NCBI GenBank assembly: GCA_958496175.1
Contig: OY292274.1
Coordinates: forward strand, 41,054,630 to 41,118,629
Direction: 5' to 3'
Source: Sisyra terminalis
Taxonomy: Eukaryota > Arthropoda > Insecta > Neuroptera > Sisyridae
DNA: 64,000 nucleotides
The notes beneath the pieces are model-generated. The model was not told the DNA's origin. It was given only the letters and a program-made list of their open reading frames with translations, and ran no database searches. Within the stretch, counting starts at the first letter, position 1. Each line of letters starts with the position of its first letter. Of the stretch, positions 1 to 13,500 are shown in pieces. Position numbers and translations under genes: made by a program.

Positions 1-416
1 TGGTTTCGTATAAAATTTGTCTAAAATTCTCAAAATTCATACTACAAATACAATTAGTAAAATAGCATCATTTTTTGGACATTAGATTTGGACAAAATCA
101 GTTTAAAGTTTTAAACTAAAGACAGTAACTGGCATACAAACAGGTCATAATCTTAAAATGAAAACCAAACCAAAAAGACGGCAATTTCATCCCGTCCATA
201 TATTTTGATACATATCATCGTATATTTTGAATATACAAACAAAACGGAGCAATTCATTAATAAAAATATTATAATTTACATGAAAGACAATCCAACTCTA
301 AACTTCATCAAAACTTTATACAAGACCATAAACTATTTTTTTAGACTATTTTTTTGAAAATGAATTTTTAAAAAGAATCTTCAAGCCAATAATACTTCAC
401 AATACCTCATAGTATA
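1..416. other. No gene seen
   Basis: AT-rich sequence upstream of the Penelope-like fragment. Probably older or untranslatable element sequence; nothing specific supports a call. Confidence 0.4.
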
Positions 417-1455
417 CCCAAAATCCATAAAATAAATATGCCAATCCGGCCGGTAGTGGATAATCTTGCTCCTGGATATTGGTTAGCCAAAAAATTAGTG
501 CAAACTTTTGGAATTTTGGATTGTTCATTTGGAAACACATATGAATTTATGAATAATACTAAAAACTTAAAACTACCACAGAACATCAAAATGGCACTTG
601 ATATTGTCAACTTATACACAAATGCCCTTGTTAAAGAAACAATCAAAATTGTGGAATATAATCTTATGACATCAAAAATATATAATTATGTGATAATCAA
701 CGACATAATGAACTTATTAGCCACCATCTTACAACGAAACTATTTCACTTTCAATCGAAAATTGTATCACCAAAAGGAAGGCTTGACCATGGGTTCCCCT
801 TTATCACAACTACTACTACATTTACATGAATCACTTTGAAAATAAATATATTATGAACAATATCTACAGAAATAAAATAATATATTATGGAAGATATGTA
901 GACGATACATTTATATTATTTAATAGAACTACCCGACAGATTGACCATATTGTATCCGATCTGAACAAAATTAGCCAGAAAATAAAATTCATTTCAATAC
1001 ACGAACTAAATGGAACAATCAACTTTAAGACACAACAATCACCAATGAAAATGGAAAGTAGTCATAGAATATATACAAAAAACCAACTACAATGAACACA
1101 ACCATCCATAAAACATCATTTCACCCAAGGAACCAAAAAATGGCAGCTTACACCAGTCTAGTGTACAGAGCTATCAAGTTCCCTCTTAGCACCAAAGCTC
1201 GTGAAGAAGAAATTAAGATAATTAAACATATGGTCATTACTAATGGATACAGTAGCTTAATCGTAAACAAAATAATATCGAAATTTACTAAAAAAATCAT
1301 TCTTCCAACTCCACCAAAAGAAAACAAAAAATAAATAAAATCAAACTTCAATACTATATTTAGTTTTACAATCGCCCACTTCCTGAAGAAAATAAACTTC
1401 AATATCGCATTTTTAACAAACAACAACATGATGAAAATTCTTAAACCATTGGAGA
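417..1455 (+). pseudogene. Degenerate Penelope-like element reverse transcriptase
   Basis: Three overlapping frames carry, in the expected order, motifs of Penelope-like (PLE) reverse transcriptase. They are PIRPVVDNLAPGYWLAKKL (about 438), DIVNLYTN (about 601), EGLTMGSPLS (about 778), then after a frameshift near 815 YYGRYVDDTF (about 885). After another break come the C-terminal blocks KMAAYTSLVYRAIKFPLS (about 1138) and INFNIAFLTNNN (about 1393). YVDD is kept, but the two or more frameshifts and a stop at 1332 make it inactive. The GIY-YIG endonuclease expected after the RT is not visible. Confidence 0.82.
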
Positions 1456-1565
1456 ACTTTCGATTTCGGTTGGGATTTCGGCTTGACGACAGTCGAAACC
1501 GAAACGAAGCCCAAACTCGTTTTTTGGCCGAAACCGAAACCAAAAATTCGGTCGGACATTATTAT
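1456..1565. repeat. Inverted CCGAAA/TTTCGG hexamer stretch
   Basis: Directly after the PLE fragment. TTTCGG units on the left face CCGAAA units on the right (GTCGAAACCGAAACGAAG and GGCCGAAACCGAAACC), so the strand can fold back on itself. It may be part of the PLE 3' end or an independent satellite-like tract. Confidence 0.5.
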
Positions 1566-1569
1566 ATGC

Positions 1570-2025
1570 TGATATACAGCGAAACCTAGATAAGTGGGAA
1601 ACTTTTATAAGTGAGACTTTTTCTCAGATCCCAGTACCTTCACACTGAAAAATCTCTTTAAGTGATATTGATGTACCTCTATAAATAAGACATTTTTTCA
1701 GGACTTACTTGTTCTTTTCTCTCATATTTAAAGCTATTTATTTCATTATATCGGCGACATTATTTTAGCATGCGTTCATTAATGCGTGTTTAGTATTCGT
1801 TACTTATTTATTTGCAAATTGCATTATCTTTTCTCTCAATTATGGCATTTCGGATTCATTCATTTTCACGTTCAGTATCATTGATTAGTCTAAGCCAAAA
1901 TGTTGAAAAGAAAGTTGCATTGTCTATCAACGGGAGACAAATCAAAGTTAATAGCATTTGACAAATTGTTTCCTATTGAAAAATCGCTGACTGTAATTGA
2001 AAGCAAACTAAAATGATAGAATTTT
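1570..2025 (+). mobile_element. Possible pogo/Tigger-like DNA transposon remnant
   Basis: The stretch at 1578-1625 (CGAAACCTAGATAAGTGGG, then TATAAGTGAGAC) resembles the subterminal CTCTATAAGTGAG sequences of pogo/Tigger elements. About 300 bp downstream an ATG at 1900 opens MLKRKLHCLSTGDKSKLIAF, similar to the N-terminal helix-turn-helix start of Tigger transposases, and stops within about 40 codons. Similarity is judged by eye and the piece is short. Confidence 0.35.
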
Positions 2026-2857
2026 ATAAAATACATTTAAAATGCCTTTTATAACTTTAAACGACTTTTATGCCTTTAAATGCCTTTTTAACAGGGAAGT
2101 GACATGTGTAGAGGATAAAGGCTTAGAATTTATTTACCAGATAAATTTCTATCTATTAAATAGCTATTTTATGGATAAAATAGTGATTCTAAATGGAAGA
2201 GTGTTATTTTATGTTGACAAATTATAAAGCCTACTGTACGGTTAGGTTGTTTACATTGGTACTTCGTATCTTCACTAATAGATCTCGTTAAGCAAAATAC
2301 GTACAAGCGCCTATTAGATAAAAAAAATTATCTTGTTTCAAAATTTACTATCATTAAATCACAAATAAAATTATAGCATACAATTGATTGATAAGTTTCA
2401 AGTTACATAATTACAATAGTGGTCTTTTATACTAATTTTGAATATTCCAACAATAAATAAATAGTTTGTTCTATCATCTTTTGCTCTTAGTTCTACCCTA
2501 GGAACTAAGCTTTTCATCTTATAGCTAAATGAAAACTATTCAGTAGCTAAATGAAAAATTATTAATATGGTTCTATTATATTTGTTTCACTACGTTTATT
2601 TGTGCAAATATTGTCTCTTTCTATTGAAGCATAGGTGCGTTAGATATTCATACATATATACATGTATACTTTTAAGGATAAGAAAAAGGGATTTTTAAGG
2701 TATAGATACTTTTTTATAAAAGAAATAGCAATTGAGCAAATTATTAAGATACTGCATATATACTTCTCGAAAGAAATTACAGTTTATTCAATGTTCTTTA
2801 TTCAACACGTCTCCCTTTTTGTTTTCCATCTTTTGATCTCTCTTCATTTTCTTCGTA
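2026..2857. other. No gene seen; possible MITE fragment
   Basis: AT-rich. 2120-2205 contains CAGATAAATTTCTATCTATT and related bases that recall the TAGATAAA-rich MITE family found at 38.8, 49.4 and 50.3 kb, but without its ends. Otherwise nothing recognisable. Confidence 0.35.
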
Positions 2858-3350
2858 TTATCTTTCTTTATTATTATTATTATTTATTTCTTTTTTCTTT
2901 CTGTTTATCTTCATTTCTCCCTTCTGCTTATAATCTTCAGTCTTCCGCGGGGTTGATAAAAATTCTTGAGTGGTTACCATCCGGTCATCTGAACAGGGGA
3001 CGTAGCCGGAATTTTTTCCACAAGATACTTTCATTAATGTTGTTAATACCAGAAAAGTCAGTGGGACCTTTAATGTGATTGTTTCCCCCTTGCCTTCCGC
3101 ATTTAATGGCATTGACTCTTGAAGAGTTCTTTCGCCTTCGAGATTAGTTTCCTAACTCTAGGGCAAAAAATTGCCCTGCATTGCATATATTGCATTGGTC
3201 GCTTATCCCGATTTGCACTCGGTCCCCTGTCCGGTTAGCCGCCATTACATATTTTCATCTTCACCATGGGATGGTATTGACTGGGGAGTTTCACAACATC
3301 GGATTTGAGACTTGGAAGCATTTCTTATTTCCTCAGTTACTGTAGAAGAC
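2858..3350. repeat. GC-richer block, probable unidentified repeat
   Basis: Clearly less AT-rich than its flanks, with features such as CCGCGGGGTTGATAAA and GGGGACGTAGCCGGA. The minus strand is open for 84 codons (3112-2858), with an alternative plus-strand ORF overlapping it. No domain recognised. Composition suggests a transposon piece or a fragment of foreign GC content; I do not propose a function. Confidence 0.35.
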
Positions 3351-4380
3351 GAATAATTATTTCAAATTAATCAATACCAATAATTAATTCTTAAAATTAA
3401 TATATTAAAAACTGATCAGTAGGTGCAACGTGGCTGACATGTTCTGTAACTGTAACCAAAGAATTATTTATATATAGAAGTCTTAAAAAGAAATAAGATT
3501 TTCGAACAATTTTAATGTAAAAAAAATTAAACAACAGTTCTCTATACTACATCTCTGTGATTTAAATTTGGTATCTATATTATCATAAATAAACCCAACA
3601 ACTATCCTAATCCTGAAATTTCATTCATCTCATTATAATCTTTAAGCTCACATTTTTGAAGGTTTCACTTCTATCGCGTATGACCTTCACACACGTTTTT
3701 TTTCTTTTTTCTTTTTTGTTTAATAAATTTTCGATGTAAACAAAATTGCCACCAGACTTAGGTATAGAATGAAAACTTTCTGCATTACCAGATTTACTAC
3801 CCCAACCATACAGTAAACAGTGTAGAAAACTTATTATTTTTATCTTCTTTTGTATAAAAAGTTAATTTAATAACTAATATTACAATTTAAAGAAAAAAAA
3901 TTCAATTTGAATTTAATTAATCAATTTTTTAGTTCTCTATTAAAGTGAACATTAAAACTAGTTCTTTTTAGTCATCAGACGTCGTAACCAAAGTGTTCAG
4001 TACCCAATACAGTGATTAAAAATGTTTATTATACAGTTTGCGATTATTTGCGGTTGTTATATGTGAGTATGTAACCGTGATTATTGAGAATTCGATTTTT
4101 CCAGAATTGTCCTAACTTCAAATTCTTTTTTAAGAAAATAGTTCAATCGGAAATCGGAATAATCACTAGGAATCCAACAATATAATCAATAGTCGGGATT
4201 GTACTTATGGAATGTTAACTCATTTTCTGTGTAGTCATAACCATTTCAAGGTAATAATTCATTGATTAAAATAAGGGTTTTTTGAAATTTTGTCTATCTG
4301 CTCCAAACATATTATAACATTTTTACTATAAGTTTTATTAGTAGTACTATTTTCGGTAATATATTTTTTTTAGCTACTTT
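3351..4380. other. No gene seen
   Basis: AT-rich intergenic sequence with poly-T and poly-A runs. No ORF of interest, no terminal repeats recognised. Confidence 0.5.
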
Positions 4381-4384
4381 TTGG

Positions 4385-4512
4385 GGTATATTAACCACAA
4401 TTTGGCAGTAAAAAAAATAATATAATTAGACTCGAACCCATGATATTTTATATACATTATACAGAGTAAATACATTAACTACTGCGCAAATAAGATATCC
4501 GATATTAGCAAT
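4385..4512 (-). repeat. tRNA-like SINE remnant
   Basis: Read on the minus strand, GCGCAGTAGTTAATG (box A-like) is followed about 45 nt later by GGGTTCGAGTC (box B-like), the spacing of an internal RNA polymerase III promoter. It does not fold into a convincing tRNA, so a SINE head or tRNA pseudogene is more likely. Confidence 0.4.
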
Positions 4513-4949
4513 AATTGCTGGTGTATAAAATATTTTTACTTCCAAAAGACAATGTTTGCACTTTAAAAAGAATTTACTGACCTTATTTCTAGTTGAACAA
4601 AAAAAAAATGGAACGCTTTTTTTAAAAAGTTTTAAATAACTATCTAGCGATATATCAGACGCCTTTATATGGTAAAAAATATTATTTCTAATATAAGTTT
4701 GACATACGGGATACCTTCCCTTTTGTATTTTTAAGGAACGATGTATATAGCCTATAGGGCCTATCGTTAGTGGGAAATTGTTTTGTATATTAATGCCAAA
4801 TTTTATCAAATTCAATTGTTCCTTTCCTTGGTCATAAAGAGACAGGCAGACAAAAATTTTAAAAAACGTTAAATTTGGAATAAAAATAACTGGAAACAAA
4901 TATTTATTCTAAAATTATATTTTATTCTAAAAATTATAGATTAAATATA

Positions 4950-5577
4950 CAGTCCCTGGTCATATTATTAGACGCACTTAAGATTTTATACAAAATGTAC
5001 AAATTATACTAAATTAAATTTATTATTGTTTATTTTTTACACAATAAAAATTGTATTGGTTTTTAAGAAATATATTTTCTGGGTAAGGGTAAAACCGTGT
5101 TTAATATCTCTAGTACCCTACTTTAGGATAATAGCCTTGATTTGAAACCCATTGAAAAAATGTGGAAGTTCCTGAAGAAAAAAGTAGCTAAAGAAGTAGT
5201 CCCAACAGACAAATAGCTCTTAGAAAAAATATTCATTTATGGAATTATCATCTACAAATACAGCAGACAGTATTGTCTTACATAGACAGCATACTGCGCA
5301 GAATGGGAACCTAAATATCAGTAAACCGGCTTTCAATTAAATATTAAACAATACATCTCACCATAATTAAGATGTTTAATTGATTTGATAGTAAAAAAAT
5401 ATTTTTTATTTAATATAATTTTTGGTCACACTAGTTGGTAATAAGCGTAATAAATAAAATTTGTACAAGAAAGTTAAACCCAATCAAAAATATAAACCCA
5501 AAATAAAATAGCTTTTAGCTCTTACTTCAGGTATTACACAAAACCTATAGTGCGTCTCTTAATATGGCCAAGAACTG
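4950..5577 (+). mobile_element. Tc1/mariner-type transposon, internally deleted
   Basis: Inverted termini CAGTCCCTGGTCATATTA... and its degenerate complement ending at 5577 are flanked by TA on both sides (4948-4949 and 5578-5579). The inner segment AGACGCACT is conserved in both ends. Inside, about 5137-5230 reads DLKPIEKMWKFLKKKV, the 'DLNPIExxWxxLK' box near the C-terminus of Tc1-like transposases. The remainder of the transposase is missing, so it is not autonomous. Confidence 0.78.
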
Positions 5578-7405
5578 TACATCATACCGATCATACCTAC
5601 ATAGTAAAAATTACAAATTTAAAAAATCGTGTGGAATGTCGTTGGATATTTTTTTAAAAATTTATTGAAAGCTATCAACGACTTTTATATTCAAATCAAC
5701 AGCTTATAATTTGTGGTTTTTAAAGACGTTAAAATCGTATTTTATTGATATAAATACGTTCTTGGAAAGACAAATATAAAAATTCTCATGTACCACGACA
5801 GACAGTAAGTTTAAAAACATATTGCCAAGTCACTCAGGCGAAATCGAGGGAATTGGCTTGTTTATTCATATTCTTTGTTATTATAATAAAATTTACTGCA
5901 GTGACGGGCATTAAAATTTAAATATTTAAATCGAAATACATTTTTAAATTTCGATAATTTCTATTGAATATATAACAAGCATAAATATCAAAATAGTCAT
6001 CTACCTACGTTCTATACTTGTTTTTTTTTATTTTCATAAATACAATAATAGAAAGATTTAACTTTAAATAAATTCTCTTTCTGTTGTATATGTTTGACTT
6101 TTCTTTTTTCGCACATCGTTCAATTGAATTTTTTTACTTTTTCTCACCTTCATCATAATGGCTAAGGCCATAGACTTAGTGCGTGGAAATAAACGAGAAA
6201 AACAAGATATTAAATGCGCACCCATTTGCAATAACAATAAATTTAATCGGCCCATCGTTCACACCGAAGCCATCTTCGTCCTTTTTCACATAACTCATAT
6301 TCGACGTGGGTGGTTGAAATTTCAAAAAAAAAACCGAAAAATGTAAAACTTCAAAATTTTCAAAATTCTTATTTGCACTAAAACACCTAATGAAAAAGGA
6401 AGAGGAATATGGAAAATGTTTCATAAGGAATTAGTACTATAATGTAATATTATTTCAACAATACAAAGTTAATTTGTAGCATTATATATTTTTTTTATTT
6501 TTACAAACAAATCATTTCACCAGATGAAAGATATAAATAAAAAAAAATATTCACCTTTGCATTTATCTGAAGCTTTTAATCGACAAGTTGATAAACTTTT
6601 CATTATTATTTTTTTATTTTATTTATTTTATTTTATTTTTTTGAGTTAATTCTTAAATTATTTCGACTAATTTTTTTCATTTCTCTAAAGTTTTTTTTTT
6701 TTTTTTTTTACATAATTTACACTTTTTTCTCAAAAATGAGAGCCCAAAAATTGGCATTTCATTTAAAATATTCTAAACATTACAATTACAATAATTATAT
6801 TTCATTTTTATAGTCTACATTTTCCAAATAAATTTTTTCATCAAATTCAACATTCCTATTTATATTCCGAATAAAATTCATATACTTTTCTTTCAACAAT
6901 TCTAAATTTAATTGAAATATTTTAAACGTAGTATGTATTTATATAAGTAATTCTTCCTCCTTGTCATGTATTAATATCGATAAAACATTTAAATATATTG
7001 CGACAAATTGTGCCATTGTTTGTTGCTTTCAAATGACTTTCATTTAAAAATATTTTAGTTTCTATCACACATGATTTTTAAAAATGTATTTACTTATAGT
7101 TAAGTTGTTCCATCATAACACCCTGGAATAGTCCCATTCTTAAAATAATTACTCTACTTAAATTATTTCTCTCATCTTTCATACGTCTTATTTAAATTAG
7201 TTTCTCATTTCAATTTGCACTTAGAAATGAGGTAAGGGCGGTCATTTTTTAAGTCCTTTTTTAAAAAAGACATTATTCTTTTTAGTTGAAAAGAGCGAAA
7301 GTCAAAAAGAAACAATTTTTCGATAGTTTATTTCTTCCGAAAACTTTTTTCGACCAATTTTTTTTCGATTTTGTTCTGTTTAGTGTAACATTCGCGAAAA
7401 AATAT
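5578..7405. other. Downstream flank and 3' UTR of Lcch3, no gene seen
   Basis: Very AT-rich with long T-runs near 6690. The piece next to 7406 should be the Lcch3 3' UTR. Small ORFs at 6064-6424 on both strands overlap each other and have no recognisable domain. Confidence 0.5.
7327..7332 (-). promoter_or_regulatory. Candidate poly(A) signal of Lcch3
   Basis: An AATAAA hexamer on the minus strand 74 nt downstream of the Lcch3 stop codon. Such hexamers are common by chance in DNA this AT-rich, so only its position supports it. Confidence 0.35.
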
Positions 7406-7584
7406 TCATTCAAAAAAATAGAAAATCCAATAAACGGCGTTAAATATCATAAATGAAACTGGAAATATGATGCGTGAATATTTATCGATCACGTTTACGT
7501 CCTTTATTTTCGGCATCGAAGCTTTCAAGACTGAAGCGCCGCGTTTAAGCGCGTGAAACATTTTCGGTCGGTGTACTTGGTTGC
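7406..7584 (-). CDS. Lcch3: Lcch3 terminal coding exon (TM4 and stop)
   Basis: Encodes the block [20 protein letters not shown], then [14 protein letters not shown], the fourth membrane helix and a C-terminal Glu before TGA (7408-7406). The arrangement matches the Lcch3 C-terminus residue for residue in its key positions. The acceptor follows aacttttttag. An AATAAA-type signal lies on the same strand at 7332-7327, about 75 nt after the stop. Confidence 0.95.
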
Positions 7585-10500
7585 CTAAAAAAGTTAACGG
7601 TATTTTTTTCTAAGTGGCAATATTTTATTAGGTTTATACCTCGTGCACCTCGATATCGTAGACCCGGGGCATATCCCCTCGAATTGATACTATAACCAGA
7701 CGTACGTGAAATTCGGAAACTGGGTGGAAATTTTGCAGAATCGATACCGTCATCAATCGTATTAGTATTAGTCGATCGCATTGAATTGTGTCGATTTCGT
7801 ATCGACGCAATTGGACTCATTCGTACATCCTCCAGTTCGATGATATCTTCGTTTGTTTGAAACAAGTCTTTTCCCTTATTACCTATAAAAATCCTTTACA
7901 AATTAGCCATCCACAGTGCAAACTTTTCCGACTAACCTGAAAGTTTTTTGTCTTCAGCTTCTTTCGACTTTTTACTTTTCTTTTTCGCTCGGGCTCCCCA
8001 ATATGTGTAATTAACGGCAGCGTATTCGAGTAAAGCGGCAAATACAAATACGAAACACATAACTAAATATATATCTATGGCCTTTACGTAACTGATGCGT
8101 GGTAAAGAGCTTCGAACACCCGTGCTAATGGTCGTCATTGTCAACACGGTAGTTATGCCTAAAAACAAAAAGCTTTAATTTTAACGATTCCAGAAGTTGA
8201 ATCATTCAGATCTTTTCTCATAAATTCTTAACAAAATTTTTATATCACTCTAACCTATCCACACTCAACCTGCAGCTCGCGGGCCGCATACGGCCCACTT
8301 AGCTGTTCTATGCGGTCCAAAATAATTATTGTCATTAAATTTTTTGATGTTGTCCTCAATATTAGGCTGTAATCAGAGTAAAAAACTATCTATCCTGTGT
8401 TACAATCAGTCAGGGATAGTGTTTACAATCGTTTATTATAAGTTTATTATAAGTATGTAGCTACATAAATATGTAGCGGCCCATGTAAAGATAGAAAAAT
8501 CGAAATGCGGCCCGGAGAAATAAAAGGACGAGTATAGCTGCTCTAATCGAATGATTTCATTATCTTCAACCAATATTTAATTTACATTTTAAAAAAACAA
8601 ATATCTAGTTGGAAGCATTAAAGTAAAACCCCTTCTTCTATATAAGAATCAAACAATTTAGGTACCGAAAATAGTTGAAAACTTCTTTTTTGTAACGACT
8701 GCTTCTAAAGTTGAACTTTCGTGCGTTGTGTGGCGGGGGTAAAGAGCCGTTTTCTCATCGTGGTGGCAAGCGTGCGTGAAAGTAGAGAAACCGTGCGCAA
8801 AAGTAAATAACAGTGCGAAAAAGTAAAATAAATTGATACCTTAATAAACTTTGATAAGAAATAATTAACATAGGTAATTATTTAGATTGTAGTTTAAACT
8901 AAAATGTTGTTTTTATTCATAATTTTTCTATAAATTATTCTTACTATAGAGTTGAAAATTTTCATATATAAATAACAATAATTAATTTCTTAATCTGTTT
9001 CTGTTGAACTTTAGAAGCAGTCGTTACAAAAAATTTTGTTCGATACTTATGCTTAAAGTGAGGTACCTAGTAGGACGAAATTGAGACACTTGCTAAAGGA
9101 ACTGATCATACATAACTTGATCTCGTGCGCCTATCCCATTCGCCTGGCGGCCTCGTGGCGGTACACAGCGCACTCGATCTCGTTGTGTATGATCAGTCCC
9201 TTCAGCTCATGCATCAAATTCATCCTACTAGAAAACCTCACTTTACGCATATGTATCGAAAATAACTATTTAGATTTGTTGGTCATGTGCCTCGAAATAT
9301 CTAACAGAGTATATATATGCTTCAACCACAAATAATTGACTCTTGAAAATTTTTGACAATCTCAATATCTCAAAGCTTGGGTCCTACAGGAAAGTTTCTT
9401 AGGACCAATATTGTATTTGTGCTTTGTGGCAGAGCAACCATACCGTCCAAACATTACCACTATGTAGTTTGCGAACAATACTGCATATATGACTAGAGGC
9501 CCTAGTGAAACTATTAATGTGCTTCAGTTTCAAAATATAACGACAAATCTAGAAGCTTGGGCCCGCAATTGAAGAGTTACACTGAACCTAATCAAATCCA
9601 CAGCCATCACATTCACACTAAAGAAATTTAGCCCTGCGCCCCAAGTATGTATGAACGGAGTTCCATTTCAGCAAAGAGACCAAATCAAGTGCCTTGGAGT
9701 TACCTTCGATAGAAAATTACATTTCCACCACATCAATGAAACTCTCCAAAGGTGCAGAAAACGACTGGGCCAACTCAGATCATTCCTAAACTCATGTTCC
9801 AAAATCCCCATAAGACTGAAACAAATACTCTACATATCATTAATACGATCTCCCTGGATGTATGCATCTCCCATATGAGGAAGTGCCTCCTCCGCCCAAA
9901 TCAAAAGAATTCAGGGATTCTAAAACCGAGTGCTTCTTCCAACACTGGAAGATACATTGTCAACCACACAAACACCACAATATCGGCCATACTTGACAAT
10001 AAACCTTTTCCACGACATAGCTGCGGATTAAAAAGAAGACATTACACTGACAAATCGTTAAACTAGCCAAATAAATAGAAAAAATAAAATAAAAATCTCT
10101 TCAGTTAAAAATATCTCACACCACACTTCATAAAAATAAAAACAAAAAAAACTTTACTATAAGAACAAAACAAAATGTACTAGGTACAGATTTTTATTAC
10201 CAGTAAATTAAAAAAAATCTCGGTATAAGATTTAATAATATCCCACCAAAAACATTTCATGTAATTTAATTACACATTTATCAAATCACTTGAAGAGCCA
10301 AGTCCTTATAAGTCCTAACTCTACAAATACTACATCTCTCTCTTCTCTCTTCTCTCTTTTCAGCAGGCAAGAACTAGTTAGCTTGGAACTAATAAGCAGC
10401 GATTCGCTTTTCTTATATATTTTCTTTCATTCTTTTTAATTCATAATGTGAGATTGGGTTAGTATCTGTCTTTATTATGTGATGTATGTAAGAGACGTCA

Positions 10501-13500
10501 TCCTCTTCTGTTTCTCCTTTCCATCATCTTTTCTATGACACTTATTAGCAGACTATTATATTTCAGAGTAATATATACTACTCTATTCAATCTTCTTGTT
10601 TTTAGGCTCTTCATTAAGTTTCGGTTTTCCCATACTATTCTGAATACTTCTTTATTTGTCACATGTTCTACCCAACTGATCTTTGGCAACACCAAGCCTC
10701 AAATGCCATAAATTTCTTCTTTTAGAATCTTCCCTATTGTTCATATTTCGCTAGCTTTTCTTCAAATTTAGGTCTATATTTCTGAAATAGATTCTTTTTT
10801 CTGTTTAATACTTTCTTTTGTCAGAATAGGTCTACTCCAAATAACTCATTTATTGGTTCCATCTTGCGTTATCAGGTTTCCCAGGTACGTATTTTTGGAT
10901 CCTCAGAGTATACTGTACGTGCTTTTCTGTGATCGCCCTAGTACCGACTACATACGAATATTTTCGTTTTTTTTATTGTTCATATTCATGTTTAATTCAT
11001 TTTTTATTACGTGGTTTATTGTTAGAAGTATGTTTTATAAGTCATCTGTATTTTCTGTTGAAGCAATGTCATCTAAGGATCTTAACAAATTAATCTTTTC
11101 TCCATATATACTTATTCCAACTTGAATCTCTTCTCTTATTCTATTTACGTCTTGGACATACAAATTTAGTTAGAAAGGAGATATCGAGCACTCTTCTAAC
11201 TTCTAACTTCTTTCTTTATTTTAATTTCTTTCCAGTTATTTCCAGACCTTATTATTCCCCCATGAAATTTATTATTCTTCTATCTCTATAAGAGATGCCC
11301 AGCTTCTTCAGCACCCTGAACATTTTATTCTAATTCAGTGCATTAAAGGCATTCACCAAAACCACAAATGATAGATATGTGGCTTTTCCTATTTCAATGG
11401 TTATTTCCTTTTACAATTATTTATTTTAGTGCTAATATTGCCTCTCTTGTTTCTAAAGCACTTCTGAATCCGAATTGGTCAAATACTAATGGCTGACCAA
11501 AAAGTACGGCTTGGCCGTTTAATAAGTTAAAAATACGAACATAGGTATAATTAAGTCACTTCTTTTTATGGTCTACCAAGAAAAAACCCTACAAACCAAC
11601 TAAGCTATACTTTTTGACCAAGATGTAACGTTTGTAGAGATAGGACTTATTAGGACTTGGCTCTTTAGGTGATCTGATAACTTGTTAATAATGAAACTTT
11701 AATGAGCATATGAGTCCTGGCAATCTATTTTACTGGAAATGTTAAGATATCCTATTTTTCTAATTTTTTCGAACTGTAATTCTCAATCCTCAGCTGCATA
11801 TATGTCAAAGAAATCCAATGTAACTCATCAAATCAGTGCAAAAGGACGCTTTGAAAATTCCAACGAAGAATCGAAATTAAAACAAGTTTGCTTTATGAAA
11901 ACTGCTTAGAACCAATATAAATAAGGTCTAATGCAAACTATAAACATAATGAAGAAGTAATGAACAAAAAAAAAATTAAAATTCGTAACAGTTAAACGGC
12001 TATAACATCTATTAACAAAGGACTAGTAAATTTTGGAAAAGGACAATATCATCGAAAAGAAGAAGATAATTTGACTTATAAAAATAATATTGCATCATTT
12101 TTTTTCGATTTAAAGGTTTTAACTTGCAGACTGTTGATGTAATAAAAACTTTAAGTGATTCTTCACCTAATGCAACTCGAGCACTGGTTGCTTCATGGTT
12201 GATCCAAAACGAAACCCACGACAACATCACAATTAGTATACTTGGTAGATATGTTTGAAAGACAAAATATCCAATATTTCTTTGTAACTTAAACGATAGT
12301 GACAATCGTTGATAAATTCCAGTCGCCAAACGTTCTTTTCGATCGTTCGTTTCATAGCCAATGATGGTAAACTGCGGCAATTCGGCTTCTTCAACCCCTC
12401 GTACAGGTGTTTCCTTCCAGTACATGACTACGTCCATCACTGTATAACCATCTAGAAACAAGTATATTTTGAAGAAATGACACTATTTTTAATATTTTTA
12501 CAGTAGATAGTTGCCTACAGCTTTCTATTTCAACTGTACAGTTTTGCGAGTCTAGAGGATAGTAGTGTAAATCCATCATGCAAGCTAAAGTTGTGGTGAA
12601 ACGCATTCCATACGTAATGCTTCCATCTCCATTAAGACGAACGAGTTTATTTCTTTCAGTTACGTCATGAAGGAAGCTAAAATAAATTTTGAAGTAAATA
12701 AATTTTATCTATTTTCGACAGTTTTTGTACCTGTTCTTATCGTTGGCAAAAAATGTGTCGGGTACCCAAATTTTTTCTGCAAAGTCTCCTGATAGCGTTA
12801 AGATTTCCTCTTCATTACTGAAAGCAAGCCGCTCGTCTTTCCAGTATTGATTCAGATACATTGTTATCGTATAATCCTAAAAGAAAAATATATACATAAT
12901 CATATTAACATATAATAATAAGCACAGAATTCAAAATTTACAAAGTTATATGTCGTTAGGATACTAAGGTATTTAGCATTTTACGTCCAAGTACAAGTAA
13001 CCAAGTACAAACTAAAATTACTTGATAAGATTACTAATTAATAAATAGAGTCGACAACGTACGATAAAATTAGGACTTTAAAGAAAATAAAATATTTACC
13101 ATTGTTTTTTGTATTTTTAATTAAATTTATTGTTACCTTTGTTATGAATACATGAGCTTTACAGTGTGCGTTTTAATAAATTACTTTTATATATTTTCTT
13201 CTGATCAATGATCTAAGTATAAACGAATGTTTTTAATATTTTCCTTTCTAAGTATTTTCTCAATTAAAACATTTCAAGTGTTTCGAGTTTTCAGTAAAAG
13301 AAACGCATGTAAGGTCACAAAAGTGTATGATGAAGTGCTCATGTTCTGTACTAACCGTGCATGTTCCGTCTTCCCTGCACGTATAACAAAGCAAAAGGCC
13401 AATTTATCTTCTTTTATCTATATTATTAACATGAAGAGAGTGAGAAAGACAGAATTACAACAATTTTGATCCACATAAAGTATTGAATGAACATTCTTTG

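Noticed and set aside
2662..3078. 138-codon plus-strand ORF
   Set aside because: Phe/Leu/Ile-rich translation of AT-rich sequence, no domain, overlaps an equally plausible minus-strand ORF.
4426..4899. 157-codon minus-strand ORF
   Set aside because: No recognisable domain, hydrophobic low-complexity composition expected by chance; partly covers a tRNA-like repeat.
9081..9335. 84-codon ORF with a GC-rich middle
   Set aside because: Lies across the arms and loop of a foldback element, so the reading frame is incidental.
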